Shown here piece after piece: positions 43,660 to 52,765 of a stretch of DNA of 64,000 nt. The notes under the pieces are model-generated. The model had not been told where the DNA came from. It was given only the letters and a program-made list of their open reading frames with translations, and did no database searches. Made by a program: the position numbers and the translations under genes. The first letter of the stretch is position 1; each line of letters opens with the position of its first letter. Origin of the DNA: Dongia_B sp035539215 (GTDB taxonomy: Bacteria > Pseudomonadota > Alphaproteobacteria > Dongiales > Dongiaceae); assembly GCA_035539215.1 (NCBI GenBank), contig DATLIX010000080.1, forward strand, positions 79,377-143,376, in the 5' to 3' direction.

Positions 43660-44565
43660 ATGGTGGACAATCAGATCATCGACGGCCGCAAGGTCGCGGG
43701 TGGCATCCTGGCCGAGCTGGCCGAACAGGTCGAGGACTTGAAGCAGGCGGGCTGGCAGCCGAAGCTGAACTCCATCACCATCGGCGACGTCGATGCCGTC
43801 AGCCTCTATGTCCGCAACCAGAAGCGCTCGGCCGAGAAGGCGGGCCTGCTGTTCGAGGAGCATCACTTTCCGGCCGATATCACCCAGGACCAGATGCTGG
43901 CGGCGATCGCGGCGATGAATGCCGATCCCCGCGTCACCGGCATCATCCTGCAGCGCCCGGCACCCCATCATCTCTCGATCAAGCAATTGCAGGCCGCCAT
44001 CCATCCCCTGAAGGATGTCGAGGGCATGCATCCCGCCTCGATCGGCAATATCGTCTACAACGAGGTCGAGCTCGGGCCGTGTACCGCCATGGCCTCGGTC
44101 GAACTCTTGAAGCGTACCGGCCTCAACCTGGCCGGCCTGGAAGTGGTCGTCGTCGGCCATTCGGAAATCGTCGGCAAGCCGATCGCCTTCCTGCTGATGT
44201 CGGAAGGGGCGACGGTCACCGTCTGCCATCACATGACGCGCAATCTCGCGGTCCATAGTCGCCGCGCCGATGCCGTCTTCGTCGCCGTCGGCAAGCCCGG
44301 CCTCATCACCGGCAACATGGTGAAACCGGGTGCCGCCGTGATCGATATCGGCATCAACCAGGTGACCCTGCCCGATGGCAGCACCAAGGTGGTGGGCGAC
44401 GTGGATTACGAGTCCGTGCTGCCGGTCTGCGGCTGGATCACCCCGGTCCCCGGCGGTGTCGGCCCGGTCACCGTCGCGGTCCTGCTGCGCAACGCCGTGA
44501 TCGGCGCCCAGCGCCAGCGCAAGCATTACGAACGCCTGTTCGGCAGTAACCCGGCGGCGGAGTGA
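43660..44565 (+). CDS. folD: FolD-like methylenetetrahydrofolate dehydrogenase/cyclohydrolase with substituted catalytic residues
   Basis: 301 residues. Overall FolD layout: IGDVDAVSLYVRNQ, GIILQRPAP, HPLKDVEGMHP, VVVVGHSEIVGKPIAFLL (NADP site) and ITPVPGGVGPVTVAVLL. Numbering coincides with E. coli FolD: Tyr50 and Gln98 are kept. Position 54, normally the catalytic Lys, is Gln (a Lys follows at 55), and 121, normally Asp, is Glu. Cyclohydrolase activity is therefore in doubt, while the dehydrogenase fold looks complete. The start is ATG 43660 or GTG 43663 (AGGAG just upstream). No other C1 gene is adjacent. Confidence 0.88.
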   Translation: MVDNQIIDGRKVAGGILAELAEQVEDLKQAGWQPKLNSITIGDVDAVSLYVRNQKRSAEKAGLLFEEHHFPADITQDQMLAAIAAMNADPRVTGIILQRPAPHHLSIKQLQAAIHPLKDVEGMHPASIGNIVYNEVELGPCTAMASVELLKRTGLNLAGLEVVVVGHSEIVGKPIAFLLMSEGATVTVCHHMTRNLAVHSRRADAVFVAVGKPGLITGNMVKPGAAVIDIGINQVTLPDGSTKVVGDVDYESVLPVCGWITPVPGGVGPVTVAVLLRNAVIGAQRQRKHYERLFGSNPAAE

Positions 44566-44607
44566 GGCTAGCGCAAACTTGATCAGCCGATAGAGTGTGG
44601 CATGTTC

Positions 44608-45171
44608 TTAAGATGCTGCGCGCAGTTGGTCCCGTAGCTTGGCTGAATCGCCGCGTGTCGAAATCCAGATCAGTACCTCTGTCGCCGCGGCGACGAAGGC
44701 ACTGAGCAGGCGCGCCGATAATAGTCGTGGATCGTGATGCGCTTCGGCGAAGGCGAGATGGGCATCTTCTTCGCACTGAATATCGTTGATTGTTTGGGCT
44801 AGCTCAGGGTCTCGATCTGAGAGATAGGTGATCTGTTCCACCAGATGGCGATGGACCGTTCGCTCCACTGCAGCGGTGCAAACGATAACACCAAAGCGAC
44901 CGAATGCTGCTGTCATCAATCCGAGGAAGGCACCGCCAGTATTCCAGATTGCCATGGCGCGACAAGGCTTTGCGAAACGGCTAGGCATGAGCGCCCTGAA
45001 CCGATCACGATGCTTTTGTTCGTGTCCGAGTGTTTCCTGCAACCATGGCAGCAAATCGGGATAACGCAGAGACATGCGAATTTGGCGCTCATAAATGGCG
45101 ATGGCGCCGTGCTCTCCTGCGTGATTGACCCTCAAAATACGCCGGATAATCTGCTCTTGGTGCGACGACAT
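44608..45171 (-). CDS. coq7: Demethoxyubiquinone hydroxylase (Coq7 family)
   Basis: 187 residues. Di-iron hydroxylase for the penultimate ubiquinone step. Both halves of the iron site are seen: RVNHAGEHGAIAIYERQ with LGHEQKHRDRF, and AVERTVHRHL with CEEDAHLAFAE. It works at the inner membrane on demethoxyubiquinol and needs O2. It is convergent with folD (42-bp gap), divergent from the TraB-like gene, and has no operon partner. Confidence 0.93.
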   Translation of the reverse strand: MSSHQEQIIRRILRVNHAGEHGAIAIYERQIRMSLRYPDLLPWLQETLGHEQKHRDRFRALMPSRFAKPCRAMAIWNTGGAFLGLMTAAFGRFGVIVCTAAVERTVHRHLVEQITYLSDRDPELAQTINDIQCEEDAHLAFAEAHHDPRLLSARLLSAFVAAATEVLIWISTRGDSAKLRDQLRAAS

Positions 45172-45257
45172 TACGCGGCTCTCTGATGACGTCTGTCCTA
45201 TTGCTATGCTAAACAGAAGGCAGAGATTTGTCAGGGGCGATCTGGGGAGACGTTCGG

Positions 45258-46154
45258 GTGGTTAATGCTATCAAGGCTGCGCTAAAGCGGCTGTCGCAGT
45301 TTGCCACGGTCGCCGCGGTTTCATTTTTTGCCTGGCAACCTGCCGCCCTCGCCGATCCGGCCCTCTGGGTGCTGCGCGATGAAGACAGCACGATCTATCT
45401 CTTCGGCACCATTCACGTGATGAAGCCGGGTGTCAAATGGCACAGCGACAAGCTTGACGCGGCTTTTGCATCGAGCAGCGAACTCTGGGTCGAAGAGACG
45501 GGCGATGACAACCAGACGATGATGTATCAACTGGTCAAGACCTATGGGGTCGATCCGCACCATCCCATCACGGCCAAGCTGACACCGGCCCAGCAAGCGA
45601 GATTCGTCAAGGTGTCGCAGGTCCTGGGGCTCGATCCCGCGGCGGTCGACAGGACCCGGCCCTGGTTGGCGGCCGCGATGTTGGGCGGAGCGGCTGTCGC
45701 GCGTACCGGATTCATATCGGAAAAAGGCATCGATCGCAGCCTGGAAGCCGATGCCAAGGCTGCGGGCAAGCCGATCAAATCCTTCGAAACGCCGGAGCAG
45801 CAGATCCATGTCTTTGCCGATCTGAAGCCTGAGGAGGAACTCGCCATGCTGACCCAGACTCTGGATGAGGTCGGCAAGGGTCCCACCTATCTGATGCTGA
45901 TCGCGACGTCCTGGCTGCATGGTGATATCGAGCAGTTGGACAAGCAGCTTTCGGCAAATATGCGCGGCCAAACTCCCGCCCTCTACAAAGCCATCCTGCC
46001 CGACCGCAATGCCCGGTGGGTGAAGCGGATCGAGGAGATGATGGTCGGCAAGGGTACGGCCTTCATTGCCGTCGGCACCGCGCATCTGATCGGCCAGGAC
46101 AGCGTTATCGCCATGCTGGCCAAGGACGGCTACAAGGCGGAACGGGTGCAATAA
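45258..46154 (+). CDS. TraB/GumN family protein, exported (first of two tandem copies)
   Basis: 298 residues. Signal peptide: basic start, FATVAAVSFFAWQPAA, probable cut after ALA. The TraB/GumN pattern follows: DPALWVLRDEDSTIYLFGTI, HVMKPGVKW, a central DRSLEADAKAAGKPIKSFET, and the conserved end FIAVGTAHLIGQDSVIAML. The GxxH and GTxH residues form the putative metal-dependent protease site of the Tiki/TraB superfamily. GTG 45258 has GGGGAG upstream and fits the signal peptide; a TTG at 45228 is possible. Confidence 0.88.
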   Translation: MVNAIKAALKRLSQFATVAAVSFFAWQPAALADPALWVLRDEDSTIYLFGTIHVMKPGVKWHSDKLDAAFASSSELWVEETGDDNQTMMYQLVKTYGVDPHHPITAKLTPAQQARFVKVSQVLGLDPAAVDRTRPWLAAAMLGGAAVARTGFISEKGIDRSLEADAKAAGKPIKSFETPEQQIHVFADLKPEEELAMLTQTLDEVGKGPTYLMLIATSWLHGDIEQLDKQLSANMRGQTPALYKAILPDRNARWVKRIEEMMVGKGTAFIAVGTAHLIGQDSVIAMLAKDGYKAERVQ

Positions 46155-46229
46155 GTCGATCGCTGTCTTTATGCCGACACCGGAGCGGGCGCGGCTTAGG
46201 TAGCGGGGGTCATCGAGCTGGAGTAGAAC

Positions 46230-47099
46230 ATGTTGAGACGTCTAGCGTTCCTAATATCTGTCCTTGTCTCACTGCTTTCCTGGCAATCAACCGCCTCCGC
46301 CGATCCCGCCCTCTGGGTGCTGAAGGATGCCGACAGCACGATCTATCTCTTCGGCACCATCCATGTGATGAAGCCGGGCGTCGCCTGGCAGAGCCCGCAG
46401 ATCGCCGCCGCCTTTTCCGCCAGCAGCGAGCTCTGGGTGGAAGAGGCCGATGACGAGAACCAGGCGGCGATGGTCCGGTTGGCGCAGCATTACGGCATGG
46501 ATCCCGCGCATCCGCTCTCCGGCAAACTGACGCCGGCGCAGCGGCAGCAGCTTGCCGGCGTCGCGCAGCAGCTGAAATTGAATCCGGCCGGCCTGGAGCC
46601 CCTGCGCCCCTGGCTGGCGACATTGCAGCTGGTCTATATGCAGATGAAGCAGCTGGGCTACGATCCCGACCAGGGTGTCGATCACGGCTTGCGCCATGCG
46701 GCCAAGGCGACCAACCGGCGGATCCGTGCCTTCGAGACCTCGGAGCAGCAGATCCAGATCTTCGCGCGCCTCTCGCCGCAGGATGAATTGCAGAACCTCA
46801 CCGAGAGCCTGAACGATATCGACAAGGGGCCGGACTTCATCGCCCAGACGCTGAAGGACTGGCTGGCCGGCGATATCGTTGCGCTCGACAAGGACATCTC
46901 CGCCGATATGCGGACCGAAAGCCCGACCTTGTACCGGGCGCTTTTCCTCAACCGCAACGCCCTCTGGACACGGCAGATCGAGCATCTGCTGGCCGGCAAG
47001 GGCACCATCTTCATCGCCGTCGGCACGGGCCATCTGGTCGGCAGCGACAGTGTCATCGCCATGTTGGAGCGCGACGGCTACAAGGTGGAGCGGCAGTGA
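46230..47099 (+). CDS. TraB/GumN family protein, exported (second tandem copy)
   Basis: 289 residues. Close paralog of the preceding gene: DPALWVLKDADSTIYLFGTI, HVMKPGVAW, DHGLRHAAKATNRRIRAFET and FIAVGTGHLVGSDSVIAMLE. The signal peptide core is LISVLVSLLSWQSTASA. GGAG precedes ATG 46230. The two genes arose by tandem duplication and have since diverged in the central part. They are probably co-transcribed (75-bp gap) and periplasmic. Function unknown; proteolysis or quality control is inferred from the superfamily. Confidence 0.88.
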   Translation: MLRRLAFLISVLVSLLSWQSTASADPALWVLKDADSTIYLFGTIHVMKPGVAWQSPQIAAAFSASSELWVEEADDENQAAMVRLAQHYGMDPAHPLSGKLTPAQRQQLAGVAQQLKLNPAGLEPLRPWLATLQLVYMQMKQLGYDPDQGVDHGLRHAAKATNRRIRAFETSEQQIQIFARLSPQDELQNLTESLNDIDKGPDFIAQTLKDWLAGDIVALDKDISADMRTESPTLYRALFLNRNALWTRQIEHLLAGKGTIFIAVGTGHLVGSDSVIAMLERDGYKVERQ

Positions 47100-47140
47100 T
47101 GCCGCGGCCGCCGATATCGAAAAGCTGATGCGTGGAGGGC

Positions 47141-49261
47141 TCAGGAGGTGCGCTGGCGCCGCCGCCCGATGGCGCCTGCCTGGCGCATCAACGCTTCCAG
47201 CAGGCGCCTGGGGTCGATCGGCTTGCTGACATAATCGTCCATGCCGGCGGCGACATAGCTTTCGCGGTCGCCGGGCATGGCATTGGCGGTCAGGGCGATG
47301 ATCGGCACCTGGCCGGCGGCGGCGGCGGGCAGGTTGCGGATCGCGCGGGCGGCGGTGGGACCGTCCATCACCGGCATCTGCACATCCATCAGGATCATGT
47401 CGAAATCCTGCCGTTGCGCCGCTTCCAAGGCGGCGCGGCCGTCATTGACCAGCGTCACGCGATGGCCGAGCGATTCCAGGATGGCGCGGATGACCAGCTG
47501 ATTGGTGCTGTTGTCTTCGGCCACAAGCAGGTCAAGGCTGCCCAGCTCCTGCGGTGTGCCGAGCGGTGCAGCCGCCGGCGCGGCACCGCGCTGCAGCGGT
47601 AATTCGACCCAGAAGGTGCTGCCCTGGCCGGGCGTACTCTCGACGCCGATGCGGCCATCCATCAATTCGGTCAGCTGCTTGCAGATGGCGAGGCCAAGGC
47701 CGGTACCGCCGAAGCGCCGGCTGGTCGACATCTCTGCCTGGGTGAAGCGGGCGAAGAGCCGTGCCTGCGCCGCGGCATCGAGGCCGATGCCGGTATCGAT
47801 CACCCGGGCCGTCAGCAGGATGCTCCGGTCGGCGCGCTCGGCCAGGTCGATCGCCAAGGTGACCGAGCCCGCAGCGGTGAACTTGATGGCATTGGAGAGG
47901 AAATTGGTCAGGATCTGCCGGATGCGGAAGGCATCGCCCGTGAGATACAGCGGCAAAGCCGGCGCGATCCGTGTCACCAGCGCAAGGCCCTTGCCGACGG
48001 CCGAGGGGCTGAGCAACAGGATGACATCCTCGACCAGATCGCCCAGCTCGAAACCGACCTGTTCGATCTTGGTCTTTTGCGCTTCCAGCTTGGAATAGTC
48101 GAGGATGTCGGAGGTGATCTGCACGAGATCGTTGCTGGAGCGCAAGGCGATCTCGACCAGCTTCGCCTGTTCCGCGTCGAGCCTGGTCGATTGCAGCATG
48201 TTGAGGATGCCGATGAGGCCGTTCATTGGGGTGCGGATCTCGTGGCTCATGGTGGCGAGGAAGGCCGATTTCTCGTGGTTCGCCGCCATGGCGCGGTCTT
48301 TTTCCAGCGCCAGTTCCTCCAGCAAGGTGACTTGGCGGGTGACGTCGCGCTCGATGCGTTCCTTGGCCTGTGCCAGTTCCTCGATCTGGGTCTTCAGCTC
48401 GGCCTGGGCGTCGCGCAGCTCCTGCTCGCGGCGGCGCCGGTCGCTGATATCGGCCGCCATGCCGAGATAGCCGGTGATCGTGCCCTCGGCATCGCGCAAG
48501 GCAGTGACGGAGAGCAGCACCGGCATGGTGCTGCCATCCTTGTGGCGATAGGTCCATTCATATTCGTTCGGCAGCCCCAGCTGCGAGCGAATGATGAAGG
48601 TCTCGTAACCGGCGGCCACGGGCTGGCCCAGCTCGCGCGAGAAGCAGGCGGCACGCTCGGCGACTTCCGCCGCAATGTGAAAGATGCCGGGATCGGTCTT
48701 GCCGATGACCTCATCGGCGCTATAGCCCAGCATCTGCTCGGCGGCGCGATTGAATGTTTCGATGGTGCCGTCGATCCGGGAACTGATGACGGCAAAGCCA
48801 CCGTGATCGAGGATGGCGGCCTGCAGCGCGGCGATCCGGTGATAGGCTTCTTCCGCATGCTTGCGCTGGGTGACGTCGAAGCGCAAGGCGGTATAGCTGG
48901 CGATGCGGCCCGCGGCATCGCGGCTGGGGATGATATGGGTATCGACCCAGTAATAGCCGCCGTCTTTCTTGCGGTTGCGGATCTCGCCACGCCAGATGCG
49001 GCCGGAGGAGATGGTCCGGTAGAGATCGAGCCAGAAGGGCGGCGAATGCAGGCCGGAATTGAGCAGGCGGTGATTGGCGCCGATGAGCTCGGCACGACTA
49101 TAGCCGCTGATCTCCAGCAGCTTGTCATTGACGGACAGGATGGTGCCTTGGGCATCGGTGACCGCGACAATGGCCACCTGATCGATCACTGCCGATTGCA
49201 ACTGGGTGACAGTCGCGGGATGTTCAGTCTGTTCCACTTTCACGTCGCAGCTCGTTGTCAT
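47141..49261 (-). CDS. Hybrid sensor histidine kinase (PAS-PAS-HisKA-HATPase-receiver)
   Basis: 706 residues. Two PAS domains (about 20-135 and 140-270; ILSVNDKLLEISGYSRAELI and IETFNRAAEQMLGYSADEVI) lead through a coiled coil (about 275-325) to HisKA with His340 in MSHEIRTPMNGLIG. An ATPase domain (NFLSNAIKFT, VIDTGIGLD, FGGTGLGLAI) and a receiver with Asp in MILMDVQMPVMDG follow. There is no membrane segment, so it senses a cytoplasmic or redox cue. A downstream phosphotransfer partner is not in the window. The start is uncertain: ATG 49261 is favoured over 49354. Confidence 0.92.
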   Translation of the reverse strand: MTTSCDVKVEQTEHPATVTQLQSAVIDQVAIVAVTDAQGTILSVNDKLLEISGYSRAELIGANHRLLNSGLHSPPFWLDLYRTISSGRIWRGEIRNRKKDGGYYWVDTHIIPSRDAAGRIASYTALRFDVTQRKHAEEAYHRIAALQAAILDHGGFAVISSRIDGTIETFNRAAEQMLGYSADEVIGKTDPGIFHIAAEVAERAACFSRELGQPVAAGYETFIIRSQLGLPNEYEWTYRHKDGSTMPVLLSVTALRDAEGTITGYLGMAADISDRRRREQELRDAQAELKTQIEELAQAKERIERDVTRQVTLLEELALEKDRAMAANHEKSAFLATMSHEIRTPMNGLIGILNMLQSTRLDAEQAKLVEIALRSSNDLVQITSDILDYSKLEAQKTKIEQVGFELGDLVEDVILLLSPSAVGKGLALVTRIAPALPLYLTGDAFRIRQILTNFLSNAIKFTAAGSVTLAIDLAERADRSILLTARVIDTGIGLDAAAQARLFARFTQAEMSTSRRFGGTGLGLAICKQLTELMDGRIGVESTPGQGSTFWVELPLQRGAAPAAAPLGTPQELGSLDLLVAEDNSTNQLVIRAILESLGHRVTLVNDGRAALEAAQRQDFDMILMDVQMPVMDGPTAARAIRNLPAAAAGQVPIIALTANAMPGDRESYVAAGMDDYVSKPIDPRRLLEALMRQAGAIGRRRQRTS

Positions 49262-49497
49262 GCGGCAATGGCTTGCGGCCCTTTCCAGAATCGATGGTAA
49301 TTTATGGAAAGAAAGCAAACGGGTGGTTAAGCTTTTTGCTGGTATCGCTGACATCCGGTCGATTTAGGAAGCCGTGCTTACGAAATGATCGCGAAGCGGG
49401 CGAGGGAGCAGTGATCGGGCAAGCCGGGTCGGCACTTGCCACTGGACCAGTCGGTTCAGCCAAACGTCCTGCTCGGAGATGACCTCGTCGAGACCGC

Positions 49498-50592
49498 TTA
49501 GTTCGCTGCCACAGCCGAGCGGTGCGATGGCGCCGTACCGGCTTCGTGCGTCCAAGCCGTATCGGCCACAGCGAGGTCGAGGGCCGAGATGGCGAGTGGC
49601 TGGCCACGGCCGCGGATCGCATGGCTGCCGAGGGAGCGGACCTTCAGCGCGGCCGGCAGTGGCGTCAGGCGCTGCAGTATTTCATCAGAGATCAGCACCG
49701 GTTCGTCGAGGCTGCGCGACAAGGCTTCGAGCCGCGCCGTCGTGTTCATGACATCGCCGAAATAGGCGATCTTGTGGCGGTCGATGCCGATCTCGGCGGT
49801 GACGATGGAACCGCCATGCAGCGCCGCGCGGAATTGCGGCACCTGGCCGAAACGTTTTTGCCAGTCGCCGGCCTTGGCGGCAACCGTCTGCTGGATATCG
49901 ATCAGGCATGACAGGCATCGCGCCGGGTTGCTGCCCGGCCGCAAGGGCCAGCTGATGATGGCGAGATCGCCGATATAATCGTCGATGACGCCGCGATGCC
50001 GGCGGATGGGATCGGCCAGGGCGGCGAAGACCGCGGCAATGAATTGCTGGGCCCGCAGATCGCCATGGCGTTCGGCATAAGCAGTCGAGCCGGCGATATC
50101 GATGAAGAGGAAGACGCGCTCCTGATTGATCGGGCGATGATAGCGTCCCAGCATCAGGTTGCGGAACACATCCGCGCCGAGCAGATCGCGAATGCGGCTG
50201 ATGAAGACGAAGACGACGATGATGGCGAGGCTGTAGAGCAGGCCGTTCGGCGAAATGATCACGGCCTCTGGCCAGGTGCGGCCGCTCAACAGGCCGACGC
50301 TCCAGCAGAAGGTGCCGGCGATCACCGTGCCGGCCAGTACGAAACCGGCGAGGATCGCTTCCGAGAGCAGGATATAGACGAGGCTGGGCAGCGACCGCAG
50401 CCGGCGGCTCAAGGCGGGCAGGATGAGGCCGCGCTCATAGCCGATCGCCAGACCGCAAATGACGATGCCGTAGAGCATCGCGGCGATCCGTCCTTCCCGA
50501 ATCTCGAACAGCCAGTCATAGCCGAGCCCGGCCAGGGCGCCGATCACGACAATGGAGAGCCAGAGGGAGAGGTTGCGGGACCAGGCGGACAT
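49498..50592 (-). CDS. Membrane-bound class III adenylate/guanylate cyclase
   Basis: 364 residues. Four or five membrane helices fill residues 5-145 (LSIVVIGALAGLGYDWLF; LVYILLSEAILAGFVLAG; LLYSLAIIVVFVFISRI). The cyclase homology domain follows: VFLFIDIAGSTAYAERHG (first metal Asp), VIDDYIGDLAIISW (second Asp region), ALHGGSIVTAEIG and AYFGDVMNTTARLEA. It is a CyaA-like layout of alphaproteobacteria making cAMP. ATG 50592 has GAGGAGCG upstream. No HAMP domain. It lies 236 bp from the histidine kinase start on the same strand. Confidence 0.92.
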   Translation of the reverse strand: MSAWSRNLSLWLSIVVIGALAGLGYDWLFEIREGRIAAMLYGIVICGLAIGYERGLILPALSRRLRSLPSLVYILLSEAILAGFVLAGTVIAGTFCWSVGLLSGRTWPEAVIISPNGLLYSLAIIVVFVFISRIRDLLGADVFRNLMLGRYHRPINQERVFLFIDIAGSTAYAERHGDLRAQQFIAAVFAALADPIRRHRGVIDDYIGDLAIISWPLRPGSNPARCLSCLIDIQQTVAAKAGDWQKRFGQVPQFRAALHGGSIVTAEIGIDRHKIAYFGDVMNTTARLEALSRSLDEPVLISDEILQRLTPLPAALKVRSLGSHAIRGRGQPLAISALDLAVADTAWTHEAGTAPSHRSAVAAN

Positions 50593-50693
50593 CGGCAGGC
50601 GCTCCTCGGGCTGAACCGGGTTCACGTCGCAGATTTGATCATTCCGCAGCGGAAAAGCAAGAGAGCGGAACTCGGCCCTATCCTTCACTCACC

Positions 50694-51101
50694 CTATTCT
50701 TCGCGCGGCATGACGTCGTGCAGGGCATCGTAATAATCGGATTTGTCGGCCAGGTGCCATTGCTCGACCAGCCGCAGACCGGTCGGCGGGTTGAGCGTGC
50801 CGGCGGTGATGCTGATATGGCGGCCATGTTCCGGCTTCCAGAAGAGGTTGCTGCCGCAATTGCTGCAGAAGCCGCGCTGCGCATCGGGCGAGGAGCGGTA
50901 CCAGCGGAGCGTTTCCTGTTTTTCCAGCACCAGATGCTCGGGGGCGCAGGCGGTCGCCATCATGAAGGAGCCGCTGGTCTTGGCGCATTGCGAGCAATGG
51001 CAGGCGAGGACATCGCGCAGCTTGCCGGTGGCACGATAACTGACGCCGCCGCACAGGCAGGACCCGGTATGCACCTCGATATGCTCTGATGCGTTCGACA
51101 T
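50694..51101 (-). CDS. GFA family (Mss4-like) zinc protein
   Basis: 135 residues. Three Cys motifs typical of the glutathione-dependent formaldehyde-activating family: GSCLCGGVSYRA, ACHCSQCAKTSG and GFCSNCGSNLFW, binding structural and catalytic zinc. The formaldehyde role of the namesake is disputed; here only the fold is certain. AAGGGGGAG lies just before ATG 51101. Confidence 0.93.
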   Translation of the reverse strand: MSNASEHIEVHTGSCLCGGVSYRATGKLRDVLACHCSQCAKTSGSFMMATACAPEHLVLEKQETLRWYRSSPDAQRGFCSNCGSNLFWKPEHGRHISITAGTLNPPTGLRLVEQWHLADKSDYYDALHDVMPREE

Positions 51102-51268
51102 GTCAGTCTCCCCCTTTTTTGCCAATCTAGCCGAGGGCCGATGGGAGAGACAATCACGTACCGCCGGTTATCTGCCGGCTGCCGACATCGTGGGCCATCC
51201 GACCGCCAGGCGCAAAAGAAAACGGGCCGCCTCGGCAGCCCGCTTCCATCTCGTGTGCAACAGTTGTT

Positions 51269-51994
51269 TCAGGCGAGATCGAACAGCAGGAACTCGCTCT
51301 TCGCTGCGGCGTCGATCTTCAGCTCGGCGACATCCTCGATGGCGACGCCGTCACCGCTTTCCAGCCGCTGGCCGTTGACGGTGATGTCGCCATTCACCAC
51401 CTGCACCCAGGCGCCGCGACCCTTGGCGAGGCTGTGGCTGAGGGTGACGCCCGGTTCCAGGATGCTGCCATAGAGCTTCAGATCCTGGTTGATGCCGAGC
51501 GCGTTGCCGTCGCTGCCATCGCCGGTGATGGCGTCATTGTCCTGCTCGATCAGCAGGCGCAGCTGGTTGGTCTTGCTTTCGTCCGAGTAATGCGCCTGAC
51601 GATACTTCGCCGGCAAACCAGCCTCGGTCGGAATGACCCAGATCTGCAGGAAGCGCACCGGCTCGTCTTGCGAGGCGTTGTATTCGCTGTGGCGGACACC
51701 GGTGCCGGCCGACATCGCCTGCACGTCGCCGCGGCGGATGATGCCCTTGCCTCCGGTCGTGTCCTCATGGGCGAGGGCACCTTCGACCACATAGCTGATG
51801 ATCTCCATGTCGCGATGGCCGTGGGTGGCGAAGCCGGCATCGGGGCTGACGCGATCGTCATTGATCACCCGCAGATTGCGGAAGCCCATATGCCGCGGAT
51901 CGTAGTAATTGGCGAAGGAGAAGCTGTGGCGGCTGTCGAGCCAGCTGATCTTCTCGCGACCGCGGTCGGCGGAGGGACGACGAATGATGCTCAT
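51269..51994 (-). CDS. Pirin family protein (YhhW-like)
   Basis: 241 residues. Bicupin of the pirin/YhhW type: HSFSFANYYDPRHMGFRNLR, THGHRDMEIISYVVEGALAH (metal His/Glu set), GTGVRHSEYN and FLQIWVIPTEAGL. E. coli YhhW has quercetinase activity in vitro; the in vivo role is unknown. It lies 140 bp downstream of the DoxX gene on the same strand and probably belongs to the same LysR-controlled unit. Confidence 0.93.
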   Translation of the reverse strand: MSIIRRPSADRGREKISWLDSRHSFSFANYYDPRHMGFRNLRVINDDRVSPDAGFATHGHRDMEIISYVVEGALAHEDTTGGKGIIRRGDVQAMSAGTGVRHSEYNASQDEPVRFLQIWVIPTEAGLPAKYRQAHYSDESKTNQLRLLIEQDNDAITGDGSDGNALGINQDLKLYGSILEPGVTLSHSLAKGRGAWVQVVNGDITVNGQRLESGDGVAIEDVAELKIDAAAKSEFLLFDLA

Positions 51995-52138
51995 GATGAT
52001 CTCCTTTCGGCAGCCAGGGCTGCACGCTGGTCGGCCAATATGTTGGCCAGTCAGTTAATCAGGGGAAGCGGATGCCATCCCCCGGTGAGGGAAGGGCATC
52101 CGCGGCAATCGCAGTCGGGACGTCTTCTTCAGTCGTTC

Positions 52139-52609
52139 TTAGAATTCGCGGCCGATGGCGTGATCGAGCGAGTAGCGGCCACCGCCTCGGATCACGAAGC
52201 TGATCGCCACCAGGCCCCAGAACAGCGGGTACTCGTAGCCGAGATCGGTCCAGAAGTAGCCGTTGGCGAGATGGACCTGGAGGATGGCGACCGCCATCAA
52301 TCCGGCGACCAGCGCCGCCGCCGGACGGGTCAGCAGGCCGAGCGCCAAAGCAAGGCCGCCGAAGAATTCAATCATCCCGGCCAGCACCGCCATGAAAGGC
52401 GGCAGGCCCAGTTTCGCCTGGAAGAACTGGCCGGTGGCGTCGGGGCCATAGCCGCCGAACAGGCCGAACAGCTTCTGCGCCCCATGGGGCATCAGGAACA
52501 GGCCGGCGGTCACCCGCATCAGCGGTTCGCCGAGCGGCTTCAGGGCGGTGGTGATCGACCCGACGAACGGGATGATCGGCTTCGGGGCGGTGATGGTTGC
52601 AGTGGTCAT
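52139..52609 (-). CDS. DoxX family membrane protein
   Basis: 156 residues with four helices: LMRVTAGLFLMPHGAQKLFG, MAVLAGMIEFFGGLALALGL, AAALVAGLMAVAILQVHLA and YPLFWGLVAISFVIRGG, the DoxX/YphA pattern. AAGGAGG lies shortly before ATG 52609. DoxX, pirin and a divergent LysR form a frequent trio linked to thiol or electrophile stress. It is divergent from the LysR gene at 52766. Confidence 0.92.
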   Translation of the reverse strand: MTTATITAPKPIIPFVGSITTALKPLGEPLMRVTAGLFLMPHGAQKLFGLFGGYGPDATGQFFQAKLGLPPFMAVLAGMIEFFGGLALALGLLTRPAAALVAGLMAVAILQVHLANGYFWTDLGYEYPLFWGLVAISFVIRGGGRYSLDHAIGREF

Positions 52610-52706
52610 CGTGGGTTCCCTCCTTGCAGTTGGCCGGCGCGTCTGTCGTTTGCCGGTCGGCCGTGAATGTTTCGATGGAGGAAATCTAATTCCGAGTGCC
52701 GGTTGC

Positions 52707-52736
52707 GACAATTATGCGAATTGGAATATAATTGTC
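52707..52736. promoter_or_regulatory. LysR-type operator in the doxX/lysR divergent promoter
   Basis: GACAATTAT (52707-52715) and ATAATTGTC (52728-52736) are a perfect 9-bp inverted repeat with a 12-bp spacer, in a markedly AT-rich 60-bp island. It lies 97 bp from the DoxX start and 30 bp from the LysR start. This placement is that of a LysR activation and autorepression site. Confidence 0.6.
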
Positions 52737-52765
52737 TCATATTATGCAACAATAGGACGGGCGGA

